56,524 bases of DNA from Asticcacaulis sp. AC402 (GCF_000495835.1 NZ_AWGC01000002.1:1-56524), one strand, 5' to 3'; positions 16,085-25,626 are shown, numbered from the stretch's first letter. The notes: generated by a model from the sequence alone, not told the origin. Program-made: numbers and translations.

Positions 16085-17005
16085 CTAAGTCTCATTTCGT
16101 TGAAGCATTCGAACTTGTTCTAGTTTTGGCAAAAGCAATCCCATCCAAACCTTGTAACCTTCTTCGTTCGGATGAACGCCATCGATAAACAAATCAGCCT
16201 TTTGTGACCCATCACTATTGACAAAGGCTGGATAGGTATCGAGCCATACAACATTGTCAATTTTATCGACTTCTCCATAAAGTCGACGATTGGCCTTCAA
16301 AACAATCGATTTGTTACGATACATATCATTTGTCGGCATGAGAGAATTGACAACAATGGTCGCTGCAGGCCTCAACGCCTGAAGCTTACGGATGACAGCA
16401 ACCTGTCCCTCCACGACTTTCGTAGCGACATCACCGTTTGTATTCCACGTGTTATTGATTCCGACGAGCAGAACTATAACCTCAGGTTGAATTTCAGGGT
16501 TGTCCAACTGTCCAAACCCGCCTTCTTTCTCACTTAGAAGACGCAACAGGACATTTTCTGTTCTATCGCCAGCCACTCCCAAGTTCAGGGCGTAATTCTT
16601 TTCACCTGGCCTACCAAATTCGTTGTTCCAATAACCTGCCTGACCCAGCGCCTTTTCACCCATTAGGTGTTGCGTAATAGAGTCACCAACGAACACCAGT
16701 TTAACCTGCTTCAATTCAACGCCGCCTCCCAGATCCGCGGCCAGGTCTCGATATCTTTTCCTAACCCATTCGCTGTCTTTCGCGACATGTTTTGCGGCTA
16801 TACTTGGACTGCCATCAGGCGTTGATGAAGGAAAATCACGAAGTTTCAGGGGCTGCTCGCTGTGGCTCTGGCCCACGCACAGTCCGATAGCAAAAAGTGT
16901 AGCCGATACGATTTTTAAAACCAGCTTCCCGTCTTTTCTTGTCAAAGTGACGATCCCCAGATTTGCGCAAGGTACGAAGCCTGAATGCGTGTCTCGCACA
17001 CACAC
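16085..17005 (-). CDS. Secreted SGNH/GDSL-type hydrolase
   Basis: A 306-residue protein whose C-terminal 200 residues form an SGNH hydrolase. Block I is VFVGDSITQ with Ser109, block III is VGINNTWN and block V is DGVHPNEEG with the Asp and His of the triad. These enzymes commonly deacetylate sugars; within a galactan/pectin locus a role in removing acetyl groups is plausible. A hydrophobic signal segment lies at about residues 29-45. The real start may be a TTG at 16945, which would put the signal at the N-terminus. Base composition looks lower in G+C than in the flanking genes, hinting at a separate origin. Confidence 0.8.
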   Translation of the reverse strand: MCVRDTHSGFVPCANLGIVTLTRKDGKLVLKIVSATLFAIGLCVGQSHSEQPLKLRDFPSSTPDGSPSIAAKHVAKDSEWVRKRYRDLAADLGGGVELKQVKLVFVGDSITQHLMGEKALGQAGYWNNEFGRPGEKNYALNLGVAGDRTENVLLRLLSEKEGGFGQLDNPEIQPEVIVLLVGINNTWNTNGDVATKVVEGQVAVIRKLQALRPAATIVVNSLMPTNDMYRNKSIVLKANRRLYGEVDKIDNVVWLDTYPAFVNSDGSQKADLFIDGVHPNEEGYKVWMGLLLPKLEQVRMLQRNET

Positions 17006-17053
17006 CGGCAGAATGGAAAGGCTGCGCCAAGGGCGCAGCCCTCTTTACGCGAT

Positions 17054-17158
17054 TAGAGCGGGATGGCTTTAGGTAGAATCGCCATCTCGCTCTACGTTTT
17101 TGTTTTGTCGCGCAATTTATCCGAAAAGTGCTGCACACTTTATCGGATTTCGCTCTAG
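17054..17158 (+). repeat. Two-hairpin repeat (family 1), copy B
   Basis: A complete copy: TAGAGCGGGATGGC...GCCATCTCGCTCTA (first stem), the TTTTTGTTTTGTCGCGC linker, TCCGAAAAGTG...CACTTTATCGGA (second stem), then CGCTCTAG. Its right-hand CTAG provides the TAG stop of the TonB receptor at 17155, exactly as in copy A. Confidence 0.9.
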
Positions 17159-20082
17159 AACTTGGCCCGCACCCCAGCATAGTAGTAGGTGCCGAAATCC
17201 TCGTAGCGGCCATGAATATCCGGCGAGCCAAGCGTGGTCTTGTACGGAGCATTGTTCAAATTTTGGCCTTGGAGAACGAGTGAAACCCCGTTTGAAAAGT
17301 CGTACGATGCCTGGACATCGACAATGCCTTCAGGTTCATTGCTTTCAAAACCGCCTCCGTCTACCACGCGGGAGAATCTTGACCGGAACCGATAGCTGCC
17401 TCTTAGCTCAAAGCCACTTTTGTAGTAGTAGGCGGACAGGGTGCCGACGTTCTTGGACATGTTATTCAGTCCGAGTGTCTCGGCGCTGAAGTTTCGAGAA
17501 ACCTTCACGTCGCTATCCGCGAGAGCCAGGTTCGCGTAGACACCCAATCCGTCCCATGGCGCCGGCAATTGGTCAAATTGCTGCTGATAAGTGAATTCGA
17601 TACCCCGTATATACCCGCCTTGCCGATTCACAGGCTGGAAGAACTGAAACAGTGTGCCATCAATGTCAACAAACTGGGAAGATGTGGTGATGTAGTTTTT
17701 CAGATTTTTGTGATAGGCCGCAACCGCAAAAAAGTTGTTGGAACCGAAATACCATTCGCTTGTGATATCAATCTGATCAGCCCGAAAGGGTTCAAGCAAC
17801 GGGTTGCCTCCGTATGCCTGTGGAGCGCCAAAGTCAAAGGCCGAAAAGCCAGCGTTCAGATCTTCAATAGCGGGTCTGGCGATCGTCTGGGCAATTCCCA
17901 AGCGCAGGATCCAGTTTTCGTTAGGCCGAAAATTGAAACTTACACTTGGCAGCACATCTGTGTATTCATTGGTCACAACATAGGGTTCTAAACTTGAACC
18001 CGCAGGTGTTGCGACCAGTCTTACGCTCGACGACTCATCCTGCGTCTCGACCACTCTAACGCCAGCGTTACCTGTGTAGTCGATACCAAAGAGAGTTCCC
18101 TTGAAATCTAATTGTCCGAATACGGCTAACGTCTTTTCATGGACGACCCAGCTTGCTGTTTGGGAATTTGTGGAAGCATTGGTAGGATTATACCCTCCGA
18201 AATAGCGATTGGCTACGTCGAAGAAGTTAAACGTCATGAATCTCGGTGCCTGATCCTGCGGCCCGGAATAGGCGCCTAATGCAAAGGGCAAGATCAGATC
18301 GGAGGCGATCTGCGTTGGTGCGATCGTCACGTCTTGCTGGCTCGATACCTCGGACTTCTGCCTGTCAGTGGACCTTATACCAAAGATAAACTTGTCGAAA
18401 AACTCGCCAGATGCAAAGTCGCGATGGTAGTCAATGCGATAATTGACAGCGTCATCAACTCCGTCTCGGTGGTATGGCACGCTCATTTGCGTGAGAGGGT
18501 TCAATGCCTTGTCAGTCAGATCGACATTCAAGGCAATTGTGGTCAGATCAGAACGGGCATCGAACGTAACTGACGGAGCCGGGGCGGATACACTAACATC
18601 TGTCAGAATCTCCCCATATTCCGACAGGTAGGTTACGCTGGACGTGGACAAATCTACATCAATCCAGGAAAGATCGTCTAGTTTGTACTTGGCATTGATA
18701 CCTAGAGAGCTAAAAACGTCGTCACGACGGGAAAAGGTATTCTGGTTTGAAATCCTGATGCCGTTTGGCCGAATATTGTTTGTGATCGTACCGGCGACGA
18801 GCTTGTTACCATCAACTACAGAATTACTGTAAGTGTTTGCCCACAGTTGGGAGGTGTTGTTTACGTAGAGCCCAGACGCGTCTTTGTTATATTTGACACT
18901 TGAATAGAGCGCGTCGGCCAGGACGAACAAGCGGTCATTAGGTTTGAACGCGAGCGTGCCGAAGGCACCATCCCGCTTATCCTTACCTACGCCTCCCTGA
19001 TGGAGTACACCATAGGTAACGATGTCATTTTGTCCGTCACCATCCCGGTCCTGATAAGTACTCGGGTTGTAAGACCCGTGCTGGGTGCGAACAGACGAAA
19101 ACGGCTCGTCTCTCGTAGCAATGCCGAAGGCATAACCGAATTTTTTGTCATCGGAACGCCCCATATAAGAAAGGCTGGCGCGATATCCCGAGTCATCGCC
19201 CTGTGCGAATTTGCCGGCAGACGGAGCGAAAACCCGGGTGTAAGCTACTGAGCCCTCATTTTTCCTTACATCCAGAGGATTAATGGTCCTAAGGTCGATA
19301 CTGCCGGCAATCCCGCCTTCGGGGATGGAGGCCATCGAAGATTTGTATACAAGCACGCCACCGACAAGTTCGGTGGGATACTGATCGTAGCGGATGTTTC
19401 TATTCGGCGTGGAACTGGCCAAATCACGACCGTTCATAGTGCCCAGCAGCATTTCGGTTGGGAGGCCGCGAAGTGAGATTTGGCTCGCCGCACCATTGTT
19501 CGGATCGCGGTCAGCTGCCAAACCCGGCAAACGCGCCAGAGCATCCGCGATACTAACGTCCGGAAGTTGACCCAGGTCAGTTAAGGAGATCGACTCCACG
19601 ACGACCTGGGCGTCTCGCTTAACGTTACGTGCTTTTTTTAGCGTGCCGGCAAATTTGCCGCGGACAATTACAACCTGGGCAACGTCGTCGTCAGCCGCCG
19701 CACTTGCGCTGCTGACAGGCTGGGCATTTACAGGGCCCGCGACGCTTTCGGTCGTGGCCGTTTGCATCGAGGCGCGGACGATGACGGCCGAGTTGCCATC
19801 CTGGGTGCGAACATTGAGGCCCGTACCGGCAACCAGTTGCGTCAGGGCGGCGTCGACTTTCAAGGGGCCTTTGACGGGATTGGTCCGGACGCCACGCAGA
19901 TCGTCCGCCGACGCCAGGACCTGCAGGCCCGACTGTTGGGCGAACTGCGGAACTGCCGTGACGGCGTCCTGGGCGGGAATGTTGAAGCTTCTGGTGGCCT
20001 GGGCGTAGGCCGGCGCAGCTATAACGGCAACCGCGGCCGACGCCATCAGCGCGCAGCGCAGACCGTTGTGCAAGTAAGACAT
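17155..20082 (-). CDS. FecA-type TonB-dependent transducer (STN domain) for galactan
   Basis: A 975-residue outer-membrane receptor with a signalling domain. Residues 1-28 are the signal peptide (ending AYAQ). An STN domain at about 30-105 (FNIPAQDAVTAVPQFAQQSG...VLASADDL) is the part that contacts FecR. A plug (about 150-280, with DALARLPGLAADRD and ISLRGLPTEM) and a barrel ending AKF follow. The start has GGGAGCC upstream. With the adjacent fecR and fecI-type genes it forms a cell-surface signalling system that should induce its own locus when ligand binds. Neighbouring GH53 and GH2 genes point to galactan oligosaccharides as ligand; that is inference. The stop codon coincides with repeat copy B. 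Confidence 0.9.
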   Translation of the reverse strand: MSYLHNGLRCALMASAAVAVIAAPAYAQATRSFNIPAQDAVTAVPQFAQQSGLQVLASADDLRGVRTNPVKGPLKVDAALTQLVAGTGLNVRTQDGNSAVIVRASMQTATTESVAGPVNAQPVSSASAAADDDVAQVVIVRGKFAGTLKKARNVKRDAQVVVESISLTDLGQLPDVSIADALARLPGLAADRDPNNGAASQISLRGLPTEMLLGTMNGRDLASSTPNRNIRYDQYPTELVGGVLVYKSSMASIPEGGIAGSIDLRTINPLDVRKNEGSVAYTRVFAPSAGKFAQGDDSGYRASLSYMGRSDDKKFGYAFGIATRDEPFSSVRTQHGSYNPSTYQDRDGDGQNDIVTYGVLHQGGVGKDKRDGAFGTLAFKPNDRLFVLADALYSSVKYNKDASGLYVNNTSQLWANTYSNSVVDGNKLVAGTITNNIRPNGIRISNQNTFSRRDDVFSSLGINAKYKLDDLSWIDVDLSTSSVTYLSEYGEILTDVSVSAPAPSVTFDARSDLTTIALNVDLTDKALNPLTQMSVPYHRDGVDDAVNYRIDYHRDFASGEFFDKFIFGIRSTDRQKSEVSSQQDVTIAPTQIASDLILPFALGAYSGPQDQAPRFMTFNFFDVANRYFGGYNPTNASTNSQTASWVVHEKTLAVFGQLDFKGTLFGIDYTGNAGVRVVETQDESSSVRLVATPAGSSLEPYVVTNEYTDVLPSVSFNFRPNENWILRLGIAQTIARPAIEDLNAGFSAFDFGAPQAYGGNPLLEPFRADQIDITSEWYFGSNNFFAVAAYHKNLKNYITTSSQFVDIDGTLFQFFQPVNRQGGYIRGIEFTYQQQFDQLPAPWDGLGVYANLALADSDVKVSRNFSAETLGLNNMSKNVGTLSAYYYKSGFELRGSYRFRSRFSRVVDGGGFESNEPEGIVDVQASYDFSNGVSLVLQGQNLNNAPYKTTLGSPDIHGRYEDFGTYYYAGVRAKF

Positions 20083-20395
20083 GAGTTAGGCTCCCTGTGT
20101 TCTCTTTGTTGATCGGAGCCCGGTCGATTGAACCTTCTTCTCCCGCCCCGTTAACGGGGCAAGCGCTACGAAAGTATAGCTTTCGCGAGCGCAAGGACGG
20201 CGAAGCGGCGGGAGGGGCTTTTCCGTCAGTGGAATGGCCCCTGCCGTCTCATGGCATCGCCATGATCCACCTCCCCGGTCAACAGGGGAGGAGAAGGCAG
20301 TTCAAGCTAGATCCGTTGTGGCTCCGGGGGCGCTTTCGGCCCCCTACATACAAAGATGCGGCGCAGAAATTTTTCCGCCGAATTTGTACGATTTA
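20083..20395. repeat. Intergenic region with nested palindromes (family-2-like)
   Basis: No gene is visible in these 313 bases. They hold GCCCCGTTAACGGGGC (20145-20160, perfect palindrome), CTCCCC...GGGGAG (20271-20290), and an outer pair CTTCTCC/GGAGAAG that folds the whole stretch back on itself. The layout resembles a diverged family-2 pair. It separates fecR from its receptor gene, which probably therefore has its own promoter or a processed message. Confidence 0.5.
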
Positions 20396-21382
20396 TTATC
20401 GGCCGGCTGAGACTGTGCCAATGATGATACGGTCTTCCCCGATGCTGACCGGCACCTCCAGCGCGATATGAACCGCGCGGGCAAAGCTTTCGGGCTGGTC
20501 GACCTGAAAACCTCCGACCAGTTCGGCGTTACGCAAAGCCGGGTCGGCGATGATGATTTCTCGATCATTGTAGCGGTTGAACTCTGCCACAGCCTCGGAC
20601 AGGGCCGTGCTGTTCAGCATGATCTGACGGTCGCGCCAGGCCAGCTTGCGTTCGACCTCTTGCGGCCGGTGGGCGGCGCGGATTGTGTCCTGCTCAGGCA
20701 CAAACGCCTCGGCGCCGGCCTTCAGGGTTATGCGCCCGGACGGATCCTTGACGCTCCATGCCTCGACGACACCCTCGGTGACCAGGACATCAGCGCCCCC
20801 GTCATGGCGGCGAACGCTGAAGGCCGTGCCAACCGCGCGAACACGGATATCGCCGGCGGTGACGACAAACGGCGCATCGGGATTTTTGGTGACCTGGAAC
20901 CAGGCCTCGCCCTTGACCAGATCGACATGGCGCATGTCGTCCTTCATGGCGACATCAATACGGCTGTCGGTATTGACGGCCGCGATCGATCGGTCTTCCA
21001 GAGGCACATTGCGCAGTTCACCGTGGCCGGTTTCAAGGGTTACACGGCTGGCCAGATGCACGGCTACCGCCGCCCCGCCGGCAACCGAAGCCGCCATGAC
21101 CCCGCCCAGCACATAGCGGCGGCTGCGTTCGGCCTTGCGGCGCTTGATGCCCGCCGCCATTTCGCGTCCCGCCACGCCCACACCATGCGTTATCACCTGA
21201 GCCCGGTCCAGCAGGGTCCAGGCCGCTTCGGCGCGCAGGTACGCGCCCGCGTGGCGCGGGTCAGCATCGTGCCAAGCCATAAACGCGACGCGCGCGTCGT
21301 CGTCGGGGTCCGCATACATGCGGGCCACCCAGGACGAAGCCTGCGCGTCGATCGGCGTTTCAGTCTGCAGCTTGGGCGGCAT
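20396..21382 (-). CDS. fecR: FecR-family anti-sigma factor
   Basis: A 328-residue inner-membrane regulator. The N-terminal cytoplasmic part has the DUF4880-like stretch ASSWVARMYADPDDDARVAFMAWHDADPRHAGAY, which binds the sigma factor. One membrane helix lies at about residues 90-112. The periplasmic FecR domain contains ETGHGELRNVPLEDRSIAAVNTDS and a VDLVKGEAWFQV segment, and the C-terminal part should contact the receptor STN domain. It overlaps the upstream sigma factor gene by 23 bases, so expression is coupled. It transmits ligand occupancy of the receptor to the sigma factor. Confidence 0.92.
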   Translation of the reverse strand: MPPKLQTETPIDAQASSWVARMYADPDDDARVAFMAWHDADPRHAGAYLRAEAAWTLLDRAQVITHGVGVAGREMAAGIKRRKAERSRRYVLGGVMAASVAGGAAVAVHLASRVTLETGHGELRNVPLEDRSIAAVNTDSRIDVAMKDDMRHVDLVKGEAWFQVTKNPDAPFVVTAGDIRVRAVGTAFSVRRHDGGADVLVTEGVVEAWSVKDPSGRITLKAGAEAFVPEQDTIRAAHRPQEVERKLAWRDRQIMLNSTALSEAVAEFNRYNDREIIIADPALRNAELVGGFQVDQPESFARAVHIALEVPVSIGEDRIIIGTVSAGR

Positions 21383-21959
21383 GCACGGCTCCGAAAGGGG
21401 CAGAATCGGCAGGTCTGCCTGCCGCGGGTTTGGCGGCGGCGAGGCGCTCCAGGATAAGGCTCAGGCCTCGGGCGGTTTCCTTCTCGACGACGTTCTCAGT
21501 CAGGCCGAGCGCACGGGCGGTCTCCGCCTGCGACAAGCCGTGCACCTTGCGCAGTTCGAAAACGCTGCGGCAGCGATCAGGCAGGCCTTTGATCAGGTTC
21601 AGGACCCGATCCAGTTCGGCCCGCGCCGAGGCACAGACTTCCGGACTGGGCGTGTGGTCGGCAATGCCGAGGTCGTCGATATTGTGTACCGTCATGATCG
21701 ACACCACGCGGTTGCGCCGCACCTGTTCCAGGACGATGTTGCGCGCCGAACGGAACAGATAGGCGCGCGCATCAGCGATGTGATCGACGCGATCCATCCG
21801 CAGCAGACGGCAGTAGACCTCCTGGACGATATCGTCGAGTTCATCGGTCTTGACACCTAGACGTCGCAGCCACAGGCGCAGGACATGCTCGTGTGGCAGG
21901 ATTTGGGTTGCTACGAAGGCCAGCAGGACCTGACGCTTCTCCACGGATGAGAAGGTCAT
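21360..21959 (-). CDS. fecI: FecI-type ECF sigma factor
   Basis: A 199-residue extracytoplasmic-function sigma-70 factor. Region 2 contains DELDDIVQEVYCRLLR and ARAYLFRSARNIVLEQVRRN. Region 4 contains LPDRCRSVFELRKVHGLSQAETARALGLTENVVEKETARG with a helix-turn-helix. The start at 21959 (MTFSSVEKRQ) is preferred: an upstream ATG at 22031 would translate through repeat copy E. It should direct transcription of the galactan locus once released by the FecR partner. A low-complexity Ala-rich tail of about 25 residues ends the protein. Confidence 0.92.
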   Translation of the reverse strand: MTFSSVEKRQVLLAFVATQILPHEHVLRLWLRRLGVKTDELDDIVQEVYCRLLRMDRVDHIADARAYLFRSARNIVLEQVRRNRVVSIMTVHNIDDLGIADHTPSPEVCASARAELDRVLNLIKGLPDRCRSVFELRKVHGLSQAETARALGLTENVVEKETARGLSLILERLAAAKPAAGRPADSAPFGAVHAAQAAD

Positions 21960-21973
21960 GTCCGCACCGCCGT

Positions 21974-22077
21974 TAGAGCGCATCCCGAAAAGAGTGCCAC
22001 ACTTTTCGGATAAAGAGGCGCGTAAAAACATAAACTTAGAGCGCCGATCCGATTCTTCCGGATCGAAACGCGCTCTA
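21974..22077 (-). repeat. Two-hairpin repeat (family 1), copy E, second subfamily
   Basis: Read on the minus strand: TAGAGCGCGTTTCGATCC, loop, GGATCGGCGCTCTA, then AGTTTATGTTTTTACGCGCC, then TCCGAAAAGTG...CTTTTCGG and GCGCTCTA. The stem sequences differ from copies A-D but still pair. It lies just upstream of the sigma factor start and may form part of its 5' leader. Confidence 0.85.
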
Positions 22078-22176
22078 AAACATAGACGCGTGGCATGGGG
22101 GTTTCCGCCGTTTTTCTGTTATCGGCGGAAATGATAACACAATAATGATCGCAAACCAGTCAATTATACTACAATA

Positions 22177-23520
22177 TCATAGCTGTGACGCCAGAGTAAC
22201 GGTGCCGCCGGCTTCCGGTATCTTCACGTCCTGAACCTCGGCATCGCCGACGGCAGCTTGCGTAGCAGCAACTGCCGCGATGATCTCGCTGCCGGGCCGC
22301 AGCCAGGCCTTGTAAACGAACTGGCCTCCGTCCTTTATCATCGGCACGATGACCCCATCGGTGAAATCCCCGGCCAGGAACTGCGCCGGCTGGCCGGTAT
22401 CGGCGACGGCGAAGGTGACCTCGACCGGCCAGACATAGTCGGCCTTCGGCCATTCGATCGCCGGGACGGCCTTGCCCTTGAAGTCAAAAAAGGCGGCGTT
22501 TTCCCACGATGAGCCCGTACCCCAGCGCGTCTTGCACTTGGTCGACACCCAGGCCGGCTCCCAGTAAACGACGCCCGCGCCGCCCGAATCGAGTGTCAGT
22601 TGCATCAGGTCATGCATATATTTCGCCTGGCCTTCGGGGGTGATGGGATAGCCCGGCAGGATCGAATCCGTCCCCAGCAGGTTGCCCATCTCATCATTCC
22701 AACTGTCGGTGAAGGCGTAGGCGGTTTCGACGACGACGACCTCTTTGCCGAAGCCGTGATGGACGCGACGCATAGTCTCTGCCAGCTGCTGCAGGTTATA
22801 TTTCGACCATTTGCGGTAATAGCTGATGCCAATGATGTCGTAATCGGTAACCCCGGCGGCGTGCGCCGCTTCAAACCACGGCTCGACGTTTTCGGGCTGG
22901 GCGATGTGCAGCATGATGTCAGGTTTTACGGAACTGCCAGCCGAAGCATCGCGCACGGCCTTGATGCCGGCGTTGAACAGCAAGGCATTGCGCGTCCAGT
23001 TGATGGGAAGTTTGGCGCCTTCCAGCGACGACACGATCTCGTGGTTGCTCTCGTTGCCGACCTGGACCATGTCCGGCATGAGGCCCTTGGTGTTGAGGTA
23101 GGTCAGCGTATCGAAGGTGAAGGCGTAAAGGGCATCAGCCTGCTGCTGGTCGCTCAGACCTTCCCAGGCGGCGGGCGCCAACTGCTTTTCTCCGTCGGCC
23201 CAGTCGTCGGAATAGTGGAAGTCGAGCAGGACCTTCTGGCCCGAGGCGCGTGACGCGGCCAGAGTCTTTTCGGCGTCGGCAAGGTCGGAATACTTTGTCC
23301 AGGTCGGATTGTTCCACAACCGGACGCGAACCAGATTATGGCCCGACTTGGCGAAGATCTTATAGGGATCGGTTTCGCCGTTGTAGCTGTATCTGGCGCC
23401 GCAGTCCTGCATTTCGTTGACGTAGGACAGGTCGGCGCCAAACCAGTAGTCGCGGGCGGATGCAGAGGTCCCAGCGATCAGAGCCAGCAGGGACAGGGCG
23501 GTGAGCGTAAAGTGTTTCAT
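22177..23520 (-). CDS. Arabinogalactan endo-beta-1,4-galactanase (GH53)
   Basis: A 447-residue secreted endo-galactanase that cuts beta-1,4-galactan side chains of pectin. Signal peptide residues 1-22 (ending SASA); the ATG at 23520 begins MKHFTLTALSLLAL. The GH53 barrel has the early motif GADLSYVNEMQDCGARY, LLDFHYSDDWADG, acid/base Glu157 in QVGNESNHE and nucleophile Glu265 in VVVETAYAF. The C-terminal 80 residues (about 368-447) are an extra beta domain beyond the usual GH53 length, of unknown role. It starts the minus-strand galactan block and is separated from the sigma factor gene by repeat copy E. Confidence 0.93.
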   Translation of the reverse strand: MKHFTLTALSLLALIAGTSASARDYWFGADLSYVNEMQDCGARYSYNGETDPYKIFAKSGHNLVRVRLWNNPTWTKYSDLADAEKTLAASRASGQKVLLDFHYSDDWADGEKQLAPAAWEGLSDQQQADALYAFTFDTLTYLNTKGLMPDMVQVGNESNHEIVSSLEGAKLPINWTRNALLFNAGIKAVRDASAGSSVKPDIMLHIAQPENVEPWFEAAHAAGVTDYDIIGISYYRKWSKYNLQQLAETMRRVHHGFGKEVVVVETAYAFTDSWNDEMGNLLGTDSILPGYPITPEGQAKYMHDLMQLTLDSGGAGVVYWEPAWVSTKCKTRWGTGSSWENAAFFDFKGKAVPAIEWPKADYVWPVEVTFAVADTGQPAQFLAGDFTDGVIVPMIKDGGQFVYKAWLRPGSEIIAAVAATQAAVGDAEVQDVKIPEAGGTVTLASQL

Positions 23521-23701
23521 ATCAACCCAGATGTTTGGCGGCCGCTTTTCCGCCGAAAAAAACCAGATCACCCTCGCTTCTCCTCGAAAAGCCACGGTTG
23601 GCTAGGTCTTTTCTTCTGCTCCTGGCAGACGGAGAGAAAGACCTTTGTTCCCATAACTAGCGGAAAATGTCGACCGGCACCAGCCGACAAGGAAGGGCGT
23701 A

Positions 23702-25342
23702 TCAGCCCCAGCCGTCGACAAAGCCCTTGCGTCGGCCATTGGCCATGTCGGGCGTCGACATCATCAGGGGCTTCGGACGGCCCAGGTGATACCCCTGGCC
23801 AAAGCCAATCCCCATCTCGACGCACAGGTCCACCATGTCCTCGTCCTCGATCATCTCGGCGATGACCTCGGTTTTCAGTTCGGTGCACAGGCTGCTGACG
23901 GAGCGGATCAGGGCACGCTGGCGCGGATTGTCGCGGGCGTCCTTGAGGAAAGGTCCATCGATCTTGACATAGTCGACGTCAAAGCTGCGCAGATAGGCAT
24001 AGGCTGCCGCACCGGCGCCGAAATCGTCGAGACAGACTTGATAACCCGTCCGCCGGAGCCAGCGCAGGAAGGTGCCCACCGCGTCCAGTTCCTTGATTTC
24101 GCTCGACTCCGTCAATTCGAACATCAAATGGTTCGTAAGGTCGCGATGCGGCATCAGCAACTGGCGAAGACTCTCGCGGAACGCCTCCGTCTCAACCGAA
24201 GCGCCGGACAGGTTGACCGCAATGCTGACATCCGGACGCGCCTGCAACATCTCGACGGCCTTTTTGCAGACCGCCAGATCGAAATCCTGCATCAGCCCCA
24301 GTTGTTCGCTCACACGTATGGTCTCGTAGGGCGAGCGGCCGTCCGCGAAGCGCATCAGGGCTTCATAGTGATGGATCTTGCGGTCCTTAAGTGACACAAC
24401 CGGCTGGTAAAACAGGCTGAAGTTGCTGTCTTCGATCAGGTTTCGAATCGAGTCGAAATGCTTCACCGTTTCGGCCATGGCGGACTTCAAGCTCTCTTCA
24501 AGCGACCTGACGGCCGTCTTTTCCGGCTTGCAAAAATTTGTAACGGCAAAGCTGAGCGCGCGGGCGACGCTTTCCTTGTCGAGATTTCCCGTCGCCAGTT
24601 CGAGGCTCATGACTGTCGGCACGAAGCTGTTTTCGGCCAGGCCGGCGGCGACCGCCACAGCCTTGAACTCACGACTCAGGCTCTCGGGCGTCGAGACATC
24701 GCCATGCGCCGGCGGCAGGTAGCTGAACTCTTCGGCAGACAGACGCGCGGCCGATGTACCGCCAAGGGATTGGGCGCGCAGGACAGAGCCGATTTCGCCC
24801 AGGAGCGCGTGCGCCTGCTGTTTGGGAAGGCCGCGAACGGCGGTGGACAAGCCTTTCAGGCGGACCATCTTCATCACGCGCGGCGCCTTGGCCGCATCGC
24901 TGTCCAGAACCCTGTTTGCCACATCCTGAAAACCGGAAGAGTCAAGCAGGCCCGAAGTCGCGTCAAGGCTGGGCAGGACGACATTGGACAGGACGGTAAG
25001 ACTGAGGAAGGTATGGTTGTTCTGGGTGGGCAGGTGGCAGGCGCCCAGATTGATCAGCAGCGGCGGCTTGTCGCCTTGATCGAGGCGTAGCGAACACGGC
25101 TCTATCCGACCCAGACGCTGCGCCCGCTGCAACAGTCGGCGCGCAAAGGAGCGATCGGCCAGGATAAAAATGTCGCAGACATCGCTGCCGGCGACTTCTG
25201 AGGCCAGATTGCTCAACAAGGCCTGGGTGGCGCCAACCGTCTTGACGATTCGGAAGTCTGTGTCGACTTCGACAAGCAGGTCGGCGGCGGCCAGTGAGAA
25301 CGCCATGTACCGGTCGCGCTGGTTCTTGAAGTCGTCACTCAT
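23702..25342 (-). CDS. PAS / degenerate GGDEF / EAL-domain protein (c-di-GMP phosphodiesterase candidate)
   Basis: A 546-residue cytoplasmic protein. Residues about 15-120 are PAS-like. Residues about 150-270 resemble a GGDEF domain whose signature is degraded to LSAEEF, so no cyclase activity is expected. The EAL domain (about 300-535) keeps YEALMRF (Glu327), Asn377, Glu409, DDFGAG (Asp439, Asp440), Lys460 in VKIDG and AEMIED, so the metal and catalytic residues are present and it is probably active. A CtrA-like TTAA-N7-TTAT site lies 70 bases upstream. The next gene upstream on the same strand is a sensor-kinase-like protein. Confidence 0.88.
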   Translation of the reverse strand: MSDDFKNQRDRYMAFSLAAADLLVEVDTDFRIVKTVGATQALLSNLASEVAGSDVCDIFILADRSFARRLLQRAQRLGRIEPCSLRLDQGDKPPLLINLGACHLPTQNNHTFLSLTVLSNVVLPSLDATSGLLDSSGFQDVANRVLDSDAAKAPRVMKMVRLKGLSTAVRGLPKQQAHALLGEIGSVLRAQSLGGTSAARLSAEEFSYLPPAHGDVSTPESLSREFKAVAVAAGLAENSFVPTVMSLELATGNLDKESVARALSFAVTNFCKPEKTAVRSLEESLKSAMAETVKHFDSIRNLIEDSNFSLFYQPVVSLKDRKIHHYEALMRFADGRSPYETIRVSEQLGLMQDFDLAVCKKAVEMLQARPDVSIAVNLSGASVETEAFRESLRQLLMPHRDLTNHLMFELTESSEIKELDAVGTFLRWLRRTGYQVCLDDFGAGAAAYAYLRSFDVDYVKIDGPFLKDARDNPRQRALIRSVSSLCTELKTEVIAEMIEDEDMVDLCVEMGIGFGQGYHLGRPKPLMMSTPDMANGRRKGFVDGWG

Positions 25343-25411
25343 GCGGTCGTCCCCGTCAGGCCAGCCTCATTGGGCGGGCGGGCTGCAGCCGACAACTATG
25401 CCAGTGACGTG

Positions 25412-25426
25412 TTAATTTTGACTTAT
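25412..25426. promoter_or_regulatory. CtrA-like site upstream of the EAL gene
   Basis: TTAATTTTGACTTAT is TTAA-N7-TTAT, one base off the CtrA consensus TTAA-N7-TTAA of Caulobacterales. It lies 70 bases before the start codon. A near-identical motif precedes the sensor kinase gene. Confidence 0.4.
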
Positions 25427-25593
25427 ACCAACCCTCGATGACCTTGACTCATCGTGGGTTGGCAAGCGCGCCAAAGAACGTTCTGGGGCGCCCGAGCTTT
25501 TGCGAGGCGCCATGGGGGACGCCTAGTCCGGCGCTTAAGCTGAAAAAATGCGAATACCAAGCGTCATTCTTCAAGAGGCTTGGAGTTAGAGGC

Positions 25594-25626
25594 AATCCGA
25601 TAAAGTGGACGCCACTTTATCGGATT
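25594..25626. repeat. Half copy of two-hairpin repeat (family 1), copy F
   Basis: AATCCGATAAAGTGG and CCACTTTATCGGATT are perfect inverted repeats around ACG. This is the second stem of the family-1 element only, followed by the GCGCTC end. It sits downstream of the sensor kinase stop (25654) and may cap that message. Confidence 0.75.

Noticed and set aside
16836-17252. Open frame spanning the repeat downstream of the STN receptor
   Set aside because: It is mostly translation of repeat copy B plus an out-of-frame reading of the SGNH gene.
20396-21457. Long plus-strand open frames opposite fecR (also opposite the halogenases, GH2 and iorB)
   Set aside because: They are antisense shadows caused by high third-position G+C in the real gene; composition is rich in Arg/Gly/Gln and no domain is seen.
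21960-22031. Longer N-terminus for the ECF sigma factor
   Set aside because: The extension is translated from repeat copy E, and sigma region similarity starts after 21959.
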